Shown one piece after another: positions 8,737 through 18,396 of a stretch of DNA of 64,000 bases. The position numbers and the translations under genes were made by a program. A model generated the notes under the pieces. It was not told the origin of the DNA, did not search any database, and saw only the letters and a program-made list of their open reading frames with translations. The stretch comes from Streptomyces rugosispiralis (GTDB lineage Bacteria; Actinomycetota; Actinomycetes; Streptomycetales; Streptomycetaceae): positions 62,001-126,000 of the forward strand of contig NZ_JANIAA010000015.1 in assembly GCF_024505145.1 (NCBI RefSeq), in the 5' to 3' direction. Within the stretch, counting starts at the first letter, position 1, and every line of letters starts with the position of its first letter.

Positions 8737-8995
8737 GAAAACGGAACATAAGCGAGAACGGATGCCTCATACAAATACCAGGCATACTTGGTCGAGAGTT
8801 TAGTACCGATTTAGTGCGGACACCAGATCACCGTCTTTAACCAGTCTTTTCCTTACGCTTCCTGGCCACGCGGCGGAGCCGCATATCGATGCTGTGGGAA
8901 GGGCCGGCTTTCCTTGACCCGGCCGCGGTTTGTGTCCCAGCGTGTCCTGCACGCCTTTGGCCGCCCCCGCCGAACGTCCCATGGAAGGAGTGCGG

Positions 8996-10915
8996 GTGCA
9001 CACGACGCCCCGCCGCGCCCTGCTCACCGCCACCCTGGCCGCCGCGGCGGCCGGTGCCTGCAGCGGACCGACGAACAGCTCCCCCGCGCCCGCGGCCCCC
9101 GCGCGCCGCACCACCGCCGGTTCCGGCAGCCCGTCCGCGGCCCCCTCCCGGCCCACCACGGAGCCCGGCCGGGACCACGAGCGCGACCGCCGGCGGATCG
9201 ACCAGCTCATCGGCCGGATGACCCTGGACCAGAAGATCGGTCAGCTCTTCGTGATGCGGGTGTACGGCCATTCCGCCACCCACCCCGACCCCGCCGATGT
9301 CGCGGCCAACCGCAAGGAGATCGGGGTCGACAACGCCGCCGAACTGATCGCGAAGTACCACGTGGGCGGGGTGATGTACATCGGATGGGCACACAACATT
9401 CGCGATCCGCACCAGGTGGCCGCGCTCTCCAACGGCATCCAGAAGGCCGCGCTGGCGGCCTCCGTGCCCGTTCCCGTCCTGCTCTCCACCGACCAGGAGT
9501 ACGGCACCGTCGCCCGGGTCGGCGCGCCCGCCACGCTGTTCCCGGGCGCCATGGCGCTCGGCGCGGGCGGCAGCACGGCCGACGCCCGTACGGCAGCGCG
9601 CACCGCGGGCGCGGAGCTGGCCGCGCTCGGCATCCGGCAGGACTACGCCCCGATAGCGGACGTCAACGTCGACCCCGCCAATCCGGTGATCGGCGTGCGC
9701 TCCTTCGGCGCCGATCCCAAGGCCGTGGCCCGCATGGTGGCGGCGCAGGTGGAGGGCTATCAGAGCGCCGGGGTCGCGGCCACCGCCAAGCACTTCCCCG
9801 GCCACGGCGACACCAGCGTGGACAGCCATGTGGGGCTGCCGCGGATCACCCACTCCCGGAAGGAATGGGAGCGGCTGGACGCACCGCCGTTCCGGGCCGC
9901 GATCGAGGCCGGAATCGACTCGATCATGACGGCCCATCTGCTCTTCCCCGCGCTCGACCCGGCCGACGACCCCGCCACGCTCTCCCGCCCCATCCTCACC
10001 GGTGTGCTCCGCGAGGAGCTGGGCTACGACGGGGTGGTGGTCACCGACTCGCTCGGCATGGAGGGGGTGCGCAAGAAGTACGGCGACGACCGGGTGCCGG
10101 TGCTCGCGCTCAAGGCGGGCGTGGACCAGTTGCTGAACCCGCCGAGCCTGTCCCTCGCCTTCGAGGGCGTGCGCAAGGCCGTCCGGGCGGGCGAGATCAG
10201 CGAGGACCGGATCGACCGCTCGCTGCGGCGCGTCCTGGAACTCAAGGCCCGCCGGGGCCTGTTCGACGATCCGTACACCAGCGACCGCGCGGTCAACCGC
10301 ACGGTGGGCACCCGCGAGCACCGCGCCACCGCCGACCGGATCGCCGAGCGCACCACCACCCTGGTCACCAACCGCGGCGGACTGCTGCCGCTGTCGCCGC
10401 GCCGCCACCGCGACCTGCTCGTGGTGGGCGTGGACGCCGCGGCCCCCTCCGGCACCGGCGGCCCGCCGACGTCCGTCCTGGCCCGCGCCCTGTCCGGCCT
10501 CGGCTTCCGTACGGAGGCGCTGACCACCGGCACCAGCGGCTCCCCCGGCCCCTCCCCGCAGCGCATCGAGGCGGCGGTCGCGGCGGCGCGGAAGCGGGAC
10601 GCGGTGATCGTGACGACGTACGACATCGCCTCCGGCTCCGCCCAGCGCACCCTGGTGGCCCGGCTGGTGGCCACCGGCGTGCCGGTGGTGCACCTGGCCC
10701 TGCGCAATCCGTACGACATCGCGCGCCTGACCGGCCGCGACACGGCCCCCGGCGCCTCGCTGGCCGCCTACTGCTGGACGGACGTGGAACTGCGCGCCGC
10801 CGCCCGCGTCATCGCGGGCCGGACCGCACCGCGCGGCAAACTGCCGGTCGCGGTCCGGCACGCGGACGACCCGTCCCGGGTGCTGTACCCGATCGGGCAC
10901 GGGCTGAGCTACTAG
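8996..10915 (+). CDS. Glycoside hydrolase family 3 lipoprotein (NagZ-like beta-N-acetylglucosaminidase)
   Basis: A 639-residue exported GH3 enzyme. A short signal ends at AAAAAGAC, an atypical lipobox whose Cys (about residue 22) would be lipidated; a Ser/Pro/Thr-rich spacer follows. The catalytic barrel contains KHFPGHGDTSVDSH (about 264-277), the His-Asp acid/base motif that separates NagZ-type N-acetylglucosaminidases from beta-glucosidases. The nucleophile Asp is in VVTDSLGM (about 348). A GH3 C-terminal alpha/beta domain follows. It would release terminal GlcNAc from cell-wall or chitin fragments outside the membrane. GTG 8996 has GGAAGGAG 5 nt upstream; an ATG at 8981 is in frame but lacks a site. 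The 259 bp upstream, shared with the glycosyltransferase, show no clear operator. Confidence 0.9.
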   Translation: MHTTPRRALLTATLAAAAAGACSGPTNSSPAPAAPARRTTAGSGSPSAAPSRPTTEPGRDHERDRRRIDQLIGRMTLDQKIGQLFVMRVYGHSATHPDPADVAANRKEIGVDNAAELIAKYHVGGVMYIGWAHNIRDPHQVAALSNGIQKAALAASVPVPVLLSTDQEYGTVARVGAPATLFPGAMALGAGGSTADARTAARTAGAELAALGIRQDYAPIADVNVDPANPVIGVRSFGADPKAVARMVAAQVEGYQSAGVAATAKHFPGHGDTSVDSHVGLPRITHSRKEWERLDAPPFRAAIEAGIDSIMTAHLLFPALDPADDPATLSRPILTGVLREELGYDGVVVTDSLGMEGVRKKYGDDRVPVLALKAGVDQLLNPPSLSLAFEGVRKAVRAGEISEDRIDRSLRRVLELKARRGLFDDPYTSDRAVNRTVGTREHRATADRIAERTTTLVTNRGGLLPLSPRRHRDLLVVGVDAAAPSGTGGPPTSVLARALSGLGFRTEALTTGTSGSPGPSPQRIEAAVAAARKRDAVIVTTYDIASGSAQRTLVARLVATGVPVVHLALRNPYDIARLTGRDTAPGASLAAYCWTDVELRAAARVIAGRTAPRGKLPVAVRHADDPSRVLYPIGHGLSY

Positions 10916-10931
10916 GGCCTGTCTGGGCTTG

Positions 10932-10989
10932 ACGCCTGCGGCGGGCCGCTCCCCTCCCCGCCCCCTGGTGCGGGAAGGGGCGGGGAGGG
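10932..10989. terminator. Bidirectional GC-rich terminator, dispersed element copy B
   Basis: A 13-bp perfect stem CCCTCCCCGCCCC (10952-10964) / GGGGCGGGGAGGG (10977-10989) lies between the converging GH3 and S37 genes. To its left is GCCTGCGGCGGGC, the reverse complement of the tail found in copies A and C, so this is the same mobile-looking module in compact form. Confidence 0.7.
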
Positions 10990-11051
10990 AAAAGCATCGT
11001 CCGCCGGACACCCCCTGGCGCCCGTGCCCGGCCGGGGCACGCGGACGCGCC

Positions 11052-12458
11052 CTACGGGCGCAGCGTCACCGGCTCGCGCTCGGTCTCGCGGCGGTCCAGC
11101 TTGGCGTTGTGCGGGGCGAGGGGCTTGCTCGTCGGGCTGACGCCCGCCCAGCGCTGCACCTCCGCGGTGGCCTTGGCCTTCTGGTCGCCGGTCAGCTGGG
11201 CGATGCTGGAGCCGTGGTTGCCGCCGGCCACCGTGTAGACGTACGCGTCCTTGGCGCCCTTGCCGACCTGGAAGCGCTCGGCGCCCCACGGGTCGTTCTG
11301 GCCGTAGACGAAGAGCATCCGGTGGGCGTCGTGCCGCACCCAGCGGTCGATGTCCCCCATCACGCCCGGCTTGAAGCGCATCGGGATGTCGCGCGGCACA
11401 TAGTTGCGCGGGGCGTAGATGCCGGGATAGCGCAGCAGCCCGGCCAGGTGCGGGGTCTTGAAGGTGGGCGAGCCGAGCTCGGTGCCCGCCTGGTAGTAGT
11501 ACGGCGTGTAGGTCTCCAGGCCCTGGTCGGTGTAGGCGGAGAAGCCCGAGATCTCGTCGATGAAGCCGTACAGCTCGTCGGTGGACGCGGTCGGGGCGGG
11601 GACGTCCGCGCAGTCCTTCAGCAGGTGGTACTGCCAGAAGGCCCACACCAGGTCCAGGACCACGTTCTCGTAAGCCTTGTCGGCGCTGCCGACGACGGTG
11701 AAGGTCTGCTTCTCGTCGTCCGCCCACTTCTGGTAGCGCTGTACGATCTCGTCGCGCCGGACCAGGGCCTCGCGCTGCACCGCGTTGAGCTTGGTGCGGC
11801 ATTCTGCGGTGCCGACGCCTGCGAAGAAGCGGTCGTAGGCGGAGTCCTCCTTGTCGGCCACGTCGTTGGGCGCGACGTAGGCGACGGTGCCGTCCATGTC
11901 CCGGGGGTAGAAGCGGCGGTAATAGGTGGCCGTCATCCCGCCCTTGCTGCCGCCGGTGGCCAGCCACTTCTTGCCGTAGATGGGCTTCAGGGCCCGGAAG
12001 AGGCGGTGCTGGTCGCTCGCGGCCTGCCAGATGTCCAGCTTGGACCAGTCGGCGGGCTGGGGCCGGGAAGGAGTGAAGAAACGGTACTCCATGGACACCT
12101 GGTTGCCGTCCACGAGCTGCGTGGGCTCACTGCGGCGCGGTGCGGTGGAGACGTTGTAGCCCGAGGTGTAGAAGACCGTGGGCCGGTCGGTGGCCTTGTG
12201 CAGCAGTGTGAACCGCTGCTGGAAAGTGCCCTTGGCGGGATGCCGGTGATCCACCGGCTGGGCGTAGCTGAAGACGAGGAATCGATAGCCCTCGTAGGGC
12301 TGCTCCGCCACGAAACGCATTCCGGGAATCGCCAGGACACGTTCCTTGATGTCCGGCTGGGCGGGGGCGGCCGGTGCCGCGGACGCGCTTCCGGCGCCCG
12401 CGCCGACCGTCCCCACCAGTATCGCGAGCGACAACAGCCATCTGAGCATCTTGCGCAT
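11052..12458 (-). CDS. Secreted S37-family tripeptidyl/prolyl aminopeptidase
   Basis: A 468-residue secreted serine peptidase. A signal peptide (RKMLRWLLSLAILVGTVGAG, cleavage after ASA near residue 27) precedes the mature chain. The nucleophile motif is GGSKGGMTA at about residues 169-177, and the His region is AGGNHGSS near 395. This pattern and length match the Streptomyces PS-10/PTP group (S37), which removes tri- or tetrapeptides from N-termini of extracellular peptides, often after proline. Two well-spaced cysteines may form a disulfide. It converges with the GH3 gene and diverges from the small gene at 12641. Confidence 0.87.
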   Translation of the reverse strand: MRKMLRWLLSLAILVGTVGAGAGSASAAPAAPAQPDIKERVLAIPGMRFVAEQPYEGYRFLVFSYAQPVDHRHPAKGTFQQRFTLLHKATDRPTVFYTSGYNVSTAPRRSEPTQLVDGNQVSMEYRFFTPSRPQPADWSKLDIWQAASDQHRLFRALKPIYGKKWLATGGSKGGMTATYYRRFYPRDMDGTVAYVAPNDVADKEDSAYDRFFAGVGTAECRTKLNAVQREALVRRDEIVQRYQKWADDEKQTFTVVGSADKAYENVVLDLVWAFWQYHLLKDCADVPAPTASTDELYGFIDEISGFSAYTDQGLETYTPYYYQAGTELGSPTFKTPHLAGLLRYPGIYAPRNYVPRDIPMRFKPGVMGDIDRWVRHDAHRMLFVYGQNDPWGAERFQVGKGAKDAYVYTVAGGNHGSSIAQLTGDQKAKATAEVQRWAGVSPTSKPLAPHNAKLDRRETEREPVTLRP

Positions 12459-12640
12459 GCACCCTCCCCTTGTTGCCGAGTTGACCCTTTGTCCCGTGAA
12501 TTCGCACAGGTCGCCGAGAACCTATCCGGGCACACACTCGCGTCGCCAGATGCCGTGAACGCTCCAACCCGGGGCCGAATACGGAGAGTTGTTACCCCCG
12601 CCCTCTTTCGTAGCGGGCTGTGATGGCTCATGCTGCCTGT

Positions 12641-13084
12641 ATGGACCGAGACGAACGGCACGACCGGAGTGAACGGGCCGAGCGGCTGACGCGATATCTG
12701 AACGAATTGCAGGAACGGATCGATCCTCGCTCGCTCGAGCTGCTGATGCGGCTGCTGCGCGAGTTGAGCACCTCACCGGCCGTCAGCGGGGGGACGTACG
12801 AACTCGGAATGGGGCCGGAGGAGAAAGAGCTGTTCACCCCCGCTCTCCAGGCCGAACTGCTGGTGCTGTTCGGCCTGCTCACCTCCCAGGACGAGCGTGT
12901 GGTGGTCGACCTCGGCGACAGTCCGCACGCCAAGGGCATGAAGGTGCTGGTGCCCCAGGAGCGGGCCGGGGACCCCGACTTCCTGCACCGCCACAAGCAG
13001 CGGGTGGCGGCCGAGGCGGAGCAGCGGGAGCGGGACCGGCGGGAGGTGGAGGGCATAGCGAGGGCCAGCGGCATGGAACCGTGA
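12641..13084 (+). CDS. Hypothetical charged protein, about 147 residues
   Basis: I do not recognise this protein. It is highly charged, without signal peptide or membrane segments. An Arg/Glu-rich amphipathic N-terminal helix (HDRSERAERLTRYLNELQER) is followed by a short conserved-looking core (VVVDLGDSPHAKGMKVLVPQ) and a Lys/Arg/Glu-rich helical tail. ATG 12641 begins the hydrophilic region; GTG 12620 is an in-frame alternative and neither has a clear ribosome site, so a leaderless transcript is possible. GC3 pattern and codon usage look genuinely coding. Confidence 0.7.
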   Translation: MDRDERHDRSERAERLTRYLNELQERIDPRSLELLMRLLRELSTSPAVSGGTYELGMGPEEKELFTPALQAELLVLFGLLTSQDERVVVDLGDSPHAKGMKVLVPQERAGDPDFLHRHKQRVAAEAEQRERDRREVEGIARASGMEP

Positions 13085-13154
13085 CGTTACCGTACGTAAC
13101 AACGGGCGAACGCTGAGCGTCACCGGCCGTACGACGGCTGCCCGGTGCGCACCG

Positions 13155-13235
13155 CGCCCGAAGGGGCGCGGGGCCGTGTCGATGTGCGGCTCCGCCGCGT
13201 GGGCGCGGCCGGCCACGACGGAGCCGCAGACGTGC
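13155..13235. repeat. Dispersed Streptomyces intergenic repeat
   Basis: The stretch from CGCCCGAAGGGGCGCGGGGC through CGATGTGCGGCTCCGCCGCG to CGGCCGGCCACGACGGAGCC is, from memory, a family found in hundreds of Streptomyces intergenic regions. It can fold into a multi-stem hairpin and sits between two convergent genes. Confidence 0.55.
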
Positions 13236-13269
13236 CGACGACGCATCGTGGGCACTCCCAGCGGAGCGC

Positions 13270-16200
13270 TTACGCCACAGCGGGCTCCGTCTCCCCCATG
13301 AACGTGCGCCACAGCGCGGCGTACCGGCCGTCCCGCGCCACCAGCTCCTCATGGGTGCCGTCCTCGACGACCCGGCCGTGGTCCAGGACCACCACCCGGT
13401 CCGCACGGGCGGCGGTGGTCAGCCGGTGGGCGACGACCAGTGTGGTGCGCCGTCCCGTCAGACGATCCGTGGCCTGGTTGACCAGGGCCTCGGTGGCCAG
13501 ATCGAGCGCGGCCGTGGCCTCGTCGAGCAGCAGGATGTCCGGGTTCACCAGCTCGGCTCGCGCCAGCGCGATCAACTGCCGCTGCCCGGCGGAGAGATTG
13601 CGCCCGCGCTCGGCGACCTCGTGCAGATAGCCACCGTCGAGCGACGCCACCATGGCATGGGCGCCGACCGCCCGCGCGGCGGCCTCCACCTCAGCGTCGC
13701 TCGCGCCGGGCCGTCCGTAGGCGATGGCATCGCGCACCGTCCCGGCGAAGAGATACGGCTCCTGCGGGACCACGCCGAGGTGGCCGCGGTATCCGGCGAG
13801 GTCGAACTCGCGCAGATCCACACCGTCCACCCGCACCGCGCCCTCCGTCGGGTCGTAGAACCGCGCCACCAGCTTGACCAGAGTGGACTTACCGGCCCCG
13901 GTCTCCCCGACGAACGCCACGGTCTGCCCCGAGGGGATCGTGAGCGAGATGCCCGCCAGCGCCTCCTCGCCGTTCCCGTACCGGAACCGCACATCGTCGA
14001 AGGCGATGTCACCGCGCATCGCGCGCACCTCGCGCGGCGCCTCGGCCACCGGCGTGGTGGTGGGCTCGCGCAGCAACTCCTGGATGCGGCCCAGCGACAC
14101 GGAGGCCTGCTGATAGCCGTCGAAGACCTGGGAGAGCTGCTGGACGGGGGCGAAGAACAGGTCGATGTAGAGGAGATACGCCACCAGCGCGCCCGCCGTC
14201 AGCGTGCCGTCCCCGACCCGCCCGGCGCCCACGATGAGCACCAGCGCGGTGGCCACGGACGACAGCAGCTGGACGAACGGGAAGTACACCGAGATCAGCC
14301 GCTGGCCACGGATCCGCGCCTGGCGGTAGGCGTCGCTGCGCGCCGCGAACCGCTCCCGGCCGGACCGCTCGCGCCGGAACGCCTGCACGATCCGCAGCCC
14401 CGCCACGCTCTCCTGGAGGTCCGCGTTGACCACGCTGACGCGCTCGCGGGCCAGTTCGTACGCCTTGACGCTGCGGCGCCGGAACACCACCGTGCCGACG
14501 ATGAGCGGCGGCAGGGTCAGGAAGACCACCAGCGCGAGTTCCACGTCGATGATGAGCAGCGCGACCAGGATGCCGAAGAAGGTCAGCAGGCTGACCACGG
14601 CGGTGACGAGGCCGGTCTGGAGGAACGTGGACAGCGCGTCGACATCGGTGGTCATCCGCGTCATGATCTTGCCGGTCAGCTCGCGCTCGTAGTAGTCGAG
14701 GCCGAGCCGCTGGAGCTGGGCGAAGATCTTCACCCGCAGTGCGTAGAGCACCCGTTCACCGGTCCGCCCGGTCATCCGGGTCTCGCCGATCTGGGCGGCC
14801 CACTGCACGAGGACGACGAGGAGCGCGAGCCCGGAGGCGGCCCACACCGCGCCGAGCGAGAGCCGCTGGACGCCCTGGTCGATCCCGTGCCGGATGAGCA
14901 CGGGCAGCAGCAGCCCGGCGATCGCGTCCACGGCCACGAGCGCCAGCGCGACCAGGAGCGGCGCCCCGAAGCCGCGCAGCAACCGCCGCAGCCCGTACGT
15001 CTCCTCGGGGCGGGTGGCCCGCTCCTCGTCGATGTCGGGGGTGTCGGTGGCGGGCGGCAGGGCGGCGACCTTGGCGAGCAGCTCGGGCGTGGCGGGCATC
15101 CCGGCCAGCGCCCCCGCGAACCCGGGCCCGGCCACGGCCCCGGCCCCCGCACCCGCCGCCGTGTCGTCCTTACGGCCGTCACCATCGGGCCGCACCCATA
15201 GCTCCGGGGTCACCCCACCGGGCCGCCGTCCGTGCGCCGGGCCCGCCCCGGGGCCGCTCTCCGCGCCGATGGCGCGGCGCACCTCCGCCCCAGGGCCCGC
15301 GGGGTCGTCGCCGCCGTGGGGTCGGCTGCGCACCGCCTCCGTGGCCACGTCGCCGTCGTCGACGCGCCCGTCCCCGTCCACAGCCCCGTCCCCGGCGGGC
15401 GGTGCCCAGGGCTCGGGCGTCAGCCCGTCGCGGCCCGTTTCCCCGGTTGCGTGTGCCGGGTCGTCCCCGCCACGCGGCCACCACCGCGCGGGCGAGTCCG
15501 CCACCGCGCCGCCCGGCTCGTCGCGGTCGGCCATCGCGGCCGACCCGTCGACCCGGGCCCAGTCCGAGGACAGGCCACGGCCCGCCACGGCGGCCTCCCC
15601 GCCGAACCCGCCGACGACACTCGGCGCGTATGCGGGGCCACCGGCGCCGCGCGCCTCGCCGCCGTCCGAAACGGCAGGCTCGCTGCCGCCCGGAGCGGCG
15701 GCCCCGGCAACGCCCGGAGCGGCGGGCTCGCCGCCGTCCGAAACGACGGCCCCGGCAACGCCCGCGACGGCGGGCCCGGTGTCGTCCGTCAGCAGGCTCC
15801 GGTACAGGGCGCTCCGCGCCTTCAGCTCCTCGTCCGTGCCCACGTCCGCGACCCGGCCCCGGTCCAGCACCGCGATGCGGTCGGCGAGGGCGAGGGTGGA
15901 GGGGCGGTGGGCGATCAGCAGGGTGGTGCGGCCCGCCATGACGCCCCGGAGCGCCTCGTGGATCTCGTGCTCGACGCGCGCGTCCACCGCCGAGGTGGCG
16001 TCGTCCAGGACGAGCAGCCGGGGGTCGGTGAGGATCGCGCGGGCCAGGGCCAGCCGCTGGCGCTGGCCGCCGGAGAGGGTCAGCCCCTGCTCGCCGACCT
16101 CGGTGTCATAGCCGTCCGGCAGCTCGGAGATGAAGCCGTCGGCCTGCGCGGCGCGGGCGGCGGCCCGGATCCGCTCCTCGCTCGCGTCCGGCAGCCCGTA

Positions 16201-17571
16201 GGCGAGGTTGGCGCGCACCGTGTCGGAGAAGAGGAAGCTGTCCTCCGGCACCAGCCCGACCGCCCCGCGCAGCGAGTCGTACGTCAGCTCCCGCACATCG
16301 TGGCCGCCGATCCGCACCGCGCCCGACGACACGTCGTAGAAGCGCGGCAGCAGCATGGACAGCGTCGACTTGCCGCTTCCGGAGGCGCCCACCACGGCCA
16401 GGGTCTCGCCCGGCTCGATCCGCAGGGACACCTCGGACAGCACCGGCCGCTCGGGGTCGTAGCCGAAGCTCACCCGGTCGAACTCGACCGTCGCCGGGGC
16501 GTCCTCGGGAAGCTCCCGGGCGTCGGGGCGCTCGTCGATGACCGGCTCGGTGTCGATGAGCTCGAAGACGCGCTCGACTCCGGCCCGCGCCTGCTGCCCG
16601 ATGGTCAGCAGCATCGTGAGCATCCGCACCGGGCCCACGAGCTGGGCGAGATACGTCGAGAAGGCCACGAAGGTGCCGAGGGTGATCTGGCCCCGCGTGG
16701 CCATCCAGCCGCCGAGCGCCAGCATGGCGACCTGGCCGAGGGCGGGGACGGCCTGGAGGGCCGGGGTGTAGCGGGAGTTCAGCCTTACGGTCCGCAGCCG
16801 GGCGGCGAACAGCCCCCGGCCGACCGCGCGCAGCTTGTCCGTCTCCTGCGCCTCCTGCCCGAACCCCTTGACCACCCGGACACCGGTCACGGCCCCGTCG
16901 ACGACGCCCGCGACGGCGGCCGCCTGCCCCTGGGCGTACCAGGTGGCGGGGAAGAGCCGGATGCGGCTGCGCGAGGCGAGGATCCAGAGGGCGGGGGCGA
17001 CGGCGAGGGCGACGACGGTGAGCAGCGGCGAGAGCACCGCCATCACGACGAGCGAGACGAGGAAGAGCAGAATGTTGCCGATCATCATCGGCACCATGAA
17101 GAGCAGGCCCTGGACCAGCTGGAGGTCGCTGGTGGCCCGGCCGATGATCTGGCCGGTGGAGAGCTTGTCCTGCCGTCTGCCGTCGAAGCGGGCGATGGCC
17201 GCGAACATCTCGGTGCGCAGGGCGTGCTGGACGTCGAGGGCGAGCCGTCCGCCGTAGAAGCGGCGGACGTAGGTGAGGACGTACACCACGAGGGCGGCGA
17301 CGATCAGCAGGGTGGCCCAGGGGGCGAGGGACCGATCGCGCGAGACGATCACATCGTCGATGATCAGCTTCGGCACCAGCGGGACGAGCGCCATGACGGC
17401 CATTCCGGCGAGCGAGGCGCCGAGGGCGAGCAGCACATCGCTGCGGTACTGCCAGCAGTAGCCGAACAGCCGCCTTACCCAGCCCTGCCCGGCTTCCGGG
17501 CCATCCGGCTCCGACCCACCCGCATCCCTTTTGCCCGTTTCATCCGATGCGTCCGCCGCTACGTCCGCCAC
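13270..17571 (-). CDS. Full-length ABC exporter: two half-transporters fused in one chain by a long linker
   Basis: A 1433-residue protein with order TMD1 (about 30-320), NBD1 (about 365-595), disordered linker (about 600-850), TMD2 (about 855-1160), NBD2 (about 1190-1425). NBD1 has Walker A GASGSGKST, signature LSGGQRQR and Walker B LLVLDDATS, with Asp where the catalytic Glu belongs. NBD2 has GETGAGKST, LSAGQRQL and a normal ILLLDEATA. This is the degenerate-plus-consensus pair of heterodimeric multidrug exporters, here in one polypeptide. The linker is Ala/Gly/Pro/Asp-rich and repetitive. GTG 17571 follows GGGAGG at 7 nt and is preferred over ATG 17616. Substrate unknown. Confidence 0.93.
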   Translation of the reverse strand: MADVAADASDETGKRDAGGSEPDGPEAGQGWVRRLFGYCWQYRSDVLLALGASLAGMAVMALVPLVPKLIIDDVIVSRDRSLAPWATLLIVAALVVYVLTYVRRFYGGRLALDVQHALRTEMFAAIARFDGRRQDKLSTGQIIGRATSDLQLVQGLLFMVPMMIGNILLFLVSLVVMAVLSPLLTVVALAVAPALWILASRSRIRLFPATWYAQGQAAAVAGVVDGAVTGVRVVKGFGQEAQETDKLRAVGRGLFAARLRTVRLNSRYTPALQAVPALGQVAMLALGGWMATRGQITLGTFVAFSTYLAQLVGPVRMLTMLLTIGQQARAGVERVFELIDTEPVIDERPDARELPEDAPATVEFDRVSFGYDPERPVLSEVSLRIEPGETLAVVGASGSGKSTLSMLLPRFYDVSSGAVRIGGHDVRELTYDSLRGAVGLVPEDSFLFSDTVRANLAYGLPDASEERIRAAARAAQADGFISELPDGYDTEVGEQGLTLSGGQRQRLALARAILTDPRLLVLDDATSAVDARVEHEIHEALRGVMAGRTTLLIAHRPSTLALADRIAVLDRGRVADVGTDEELKARSALYRSLLTDDTGPAVAGVAGAVVSDGGEPAAPGVAGAAAPGGSEPAVSDGGEARGAGGPAYAPSVVGGFGGEAAVAGRGLSSDWARVDGSAAMADRDEPGGAVADSPARWWPRGGDDPAHATGETGRDGLTPEPWAPPAGDGAVDGDGRVDDGDVATEAVRSRPHGGDDPAGPGAEVRRAIGAESGPGAGPAHGRRPGGVTPELWVRPDGDGRKDDTAAGAGAGAVAGPGFAGALAGMPATPELLAKVAALPPATDTPDIDEERATRPEETYGLRRLLRGFGAPLLVALALVAVDAIAGLLLPVLIRHGIDQGVQRLSLGAVWAASGLALLVVLVQWAAQIGETRMTGRTGERVLYALRVKIFAQLQRLGLDYYERELTGKIMTRMTTDVDALSTFLQTGLVTAVVSLLTFFGILVALLIIDVELALVVFLTLPPLIVGTVVFRRRSVKAYELARERVSVVNADLQESVAGLRIVQAFRRERSGRERFAARSDAYRQARIRGQRLISVYFPFVQLLSSVATALVLIVGAGRVGDGTLTAGALVAYLLYIDLFFAPVQQLSQVFDGYQQASVSLGRIQELLREPTTTPVAEAPREVRAMRGDIAFDDVRFRYGNGEEALAGISLTIPSGQTVAFVGETGAGKSTLVKLVARFYDPTEGAVRVDGVDLREFDLAGYRGHLGVVPQEPYLFAGTVRDAIAYGRPGASDAEVEAAARAVGAHAMVASLDGGYLHEVAERGRNLSAGQRQLIALARAELVNPDILLLDEATAALDLATEALVNQATDRLTGRRTTLVVAHRLTTAARADRVVVLDHGRVVEDGTHEELVARDGRYAALWRTFMGETEPAVA

Positions 17572-17670
17572 CCGTGAACCTCCCGCTCCGCACACGCTTC
17601 CGGAAGGCACCAACACACTGATGTGCGGATTTCATCCTGCCGCAACAAATGGATCGGGGCCCGGGGCCTG

Positions 17671-18166
17671 CTCCCCTCCCCGCCCCTCCCCAATACCAGG
17701 GGCTCCGCCCCTGGGACCCCAGGGGCCTCTGGAGCCCCTGGGAGCCCTGGACCCCAGAGGGCCCAGGAGGCCCAGGAGGCCCAGGAGGGCCCAGGGCGAA
17801 GCACCCCTGATTCCGGGGCCCGGGGCAGAACCCCCGTCGCGGGGGCTGGGGCAGAACCCCCGTCGCGGGGGCTGGGGCAGAGGCCCCGTCGCGGGGGCTG
17901 GGGCAGAGGCCCCCGCGTGGCCCGGGGCAGAGTCCCAGTTTCGGAGCCCGGGACGGAGCCCCAGTTTCGGGGCCCGGGGCAGAGGCCCCTGCGGGGCCCG
18001 GGGCAAAACCCCGTCGCGGGACCCGGGGCAAGACCCCCATTGCGGGACCCGGGGCAAAACCCCGTTTCGGGACCCGGGGCGGAGCCCCAGGTTCGGGGCC
18101 CGGGGCGGAGCCCCAGGTTCGGGGGCTGGGGCGGAGTCCCAGGTTCGGGAAGGGGCGGGGAGGGGA
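17671..18166. repeat. Expanded GC-rich hairpin array, dispersed element copy C
   Basis: Ends are a perfect 15-bp inverted pair, TCCCCTCCCCGCCCC (17672-17686) and GGGGCGGGGAGGGGA (18152-18166). Inside are several GGCCCAGGA units (about 17759-17795), then 13 degenerate units of about 26 bp (about 17815-18160). Each unit is a potential hairpin built as CCCGGGGC(A/G)GAGCCCC plus a short spacer such as GTTTCG or GTCGCG. The region is open in several frames only because of its base composition; I see no gene. It separates the divergent ABC exporter and AraC genes. Confidence 0.85.
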
Positions 18167-18396
18167 AGACAGCCCGCCGCAGGCGGCACAATCCGCCGGC
18201 CGATCGAGACCGCCCGGCAGGCGCCGGAGGTGACGATCACGGACGACGGCCCGCGGATCCCGACCGCGCTCCGAGGACACACGTTCGCGGAATCGCCCAA
18301 AAGCGGACTGTTCAATACCGAACCGTTCATCAAACACTTAGCAGGGCTGTCTAAGGTCGCGCCCATCGAAATGCGCACCACCGGCCAGGCGAAAGG

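Noticed and set aside
8837..11011. A 724-codon frame antisense to the GH3 gene
   Set aside because: Typical high-GC shadow: its composition mirrors the sense gene's codon positions and it has no recognisable domain.
13351..17577. Two very long plus-strand frames antisense to the ABC exporter
   Set aside because: The exporter strand carries all conserved motifs; the antisense products are His/Gln/Arg/Gly-rich noise.
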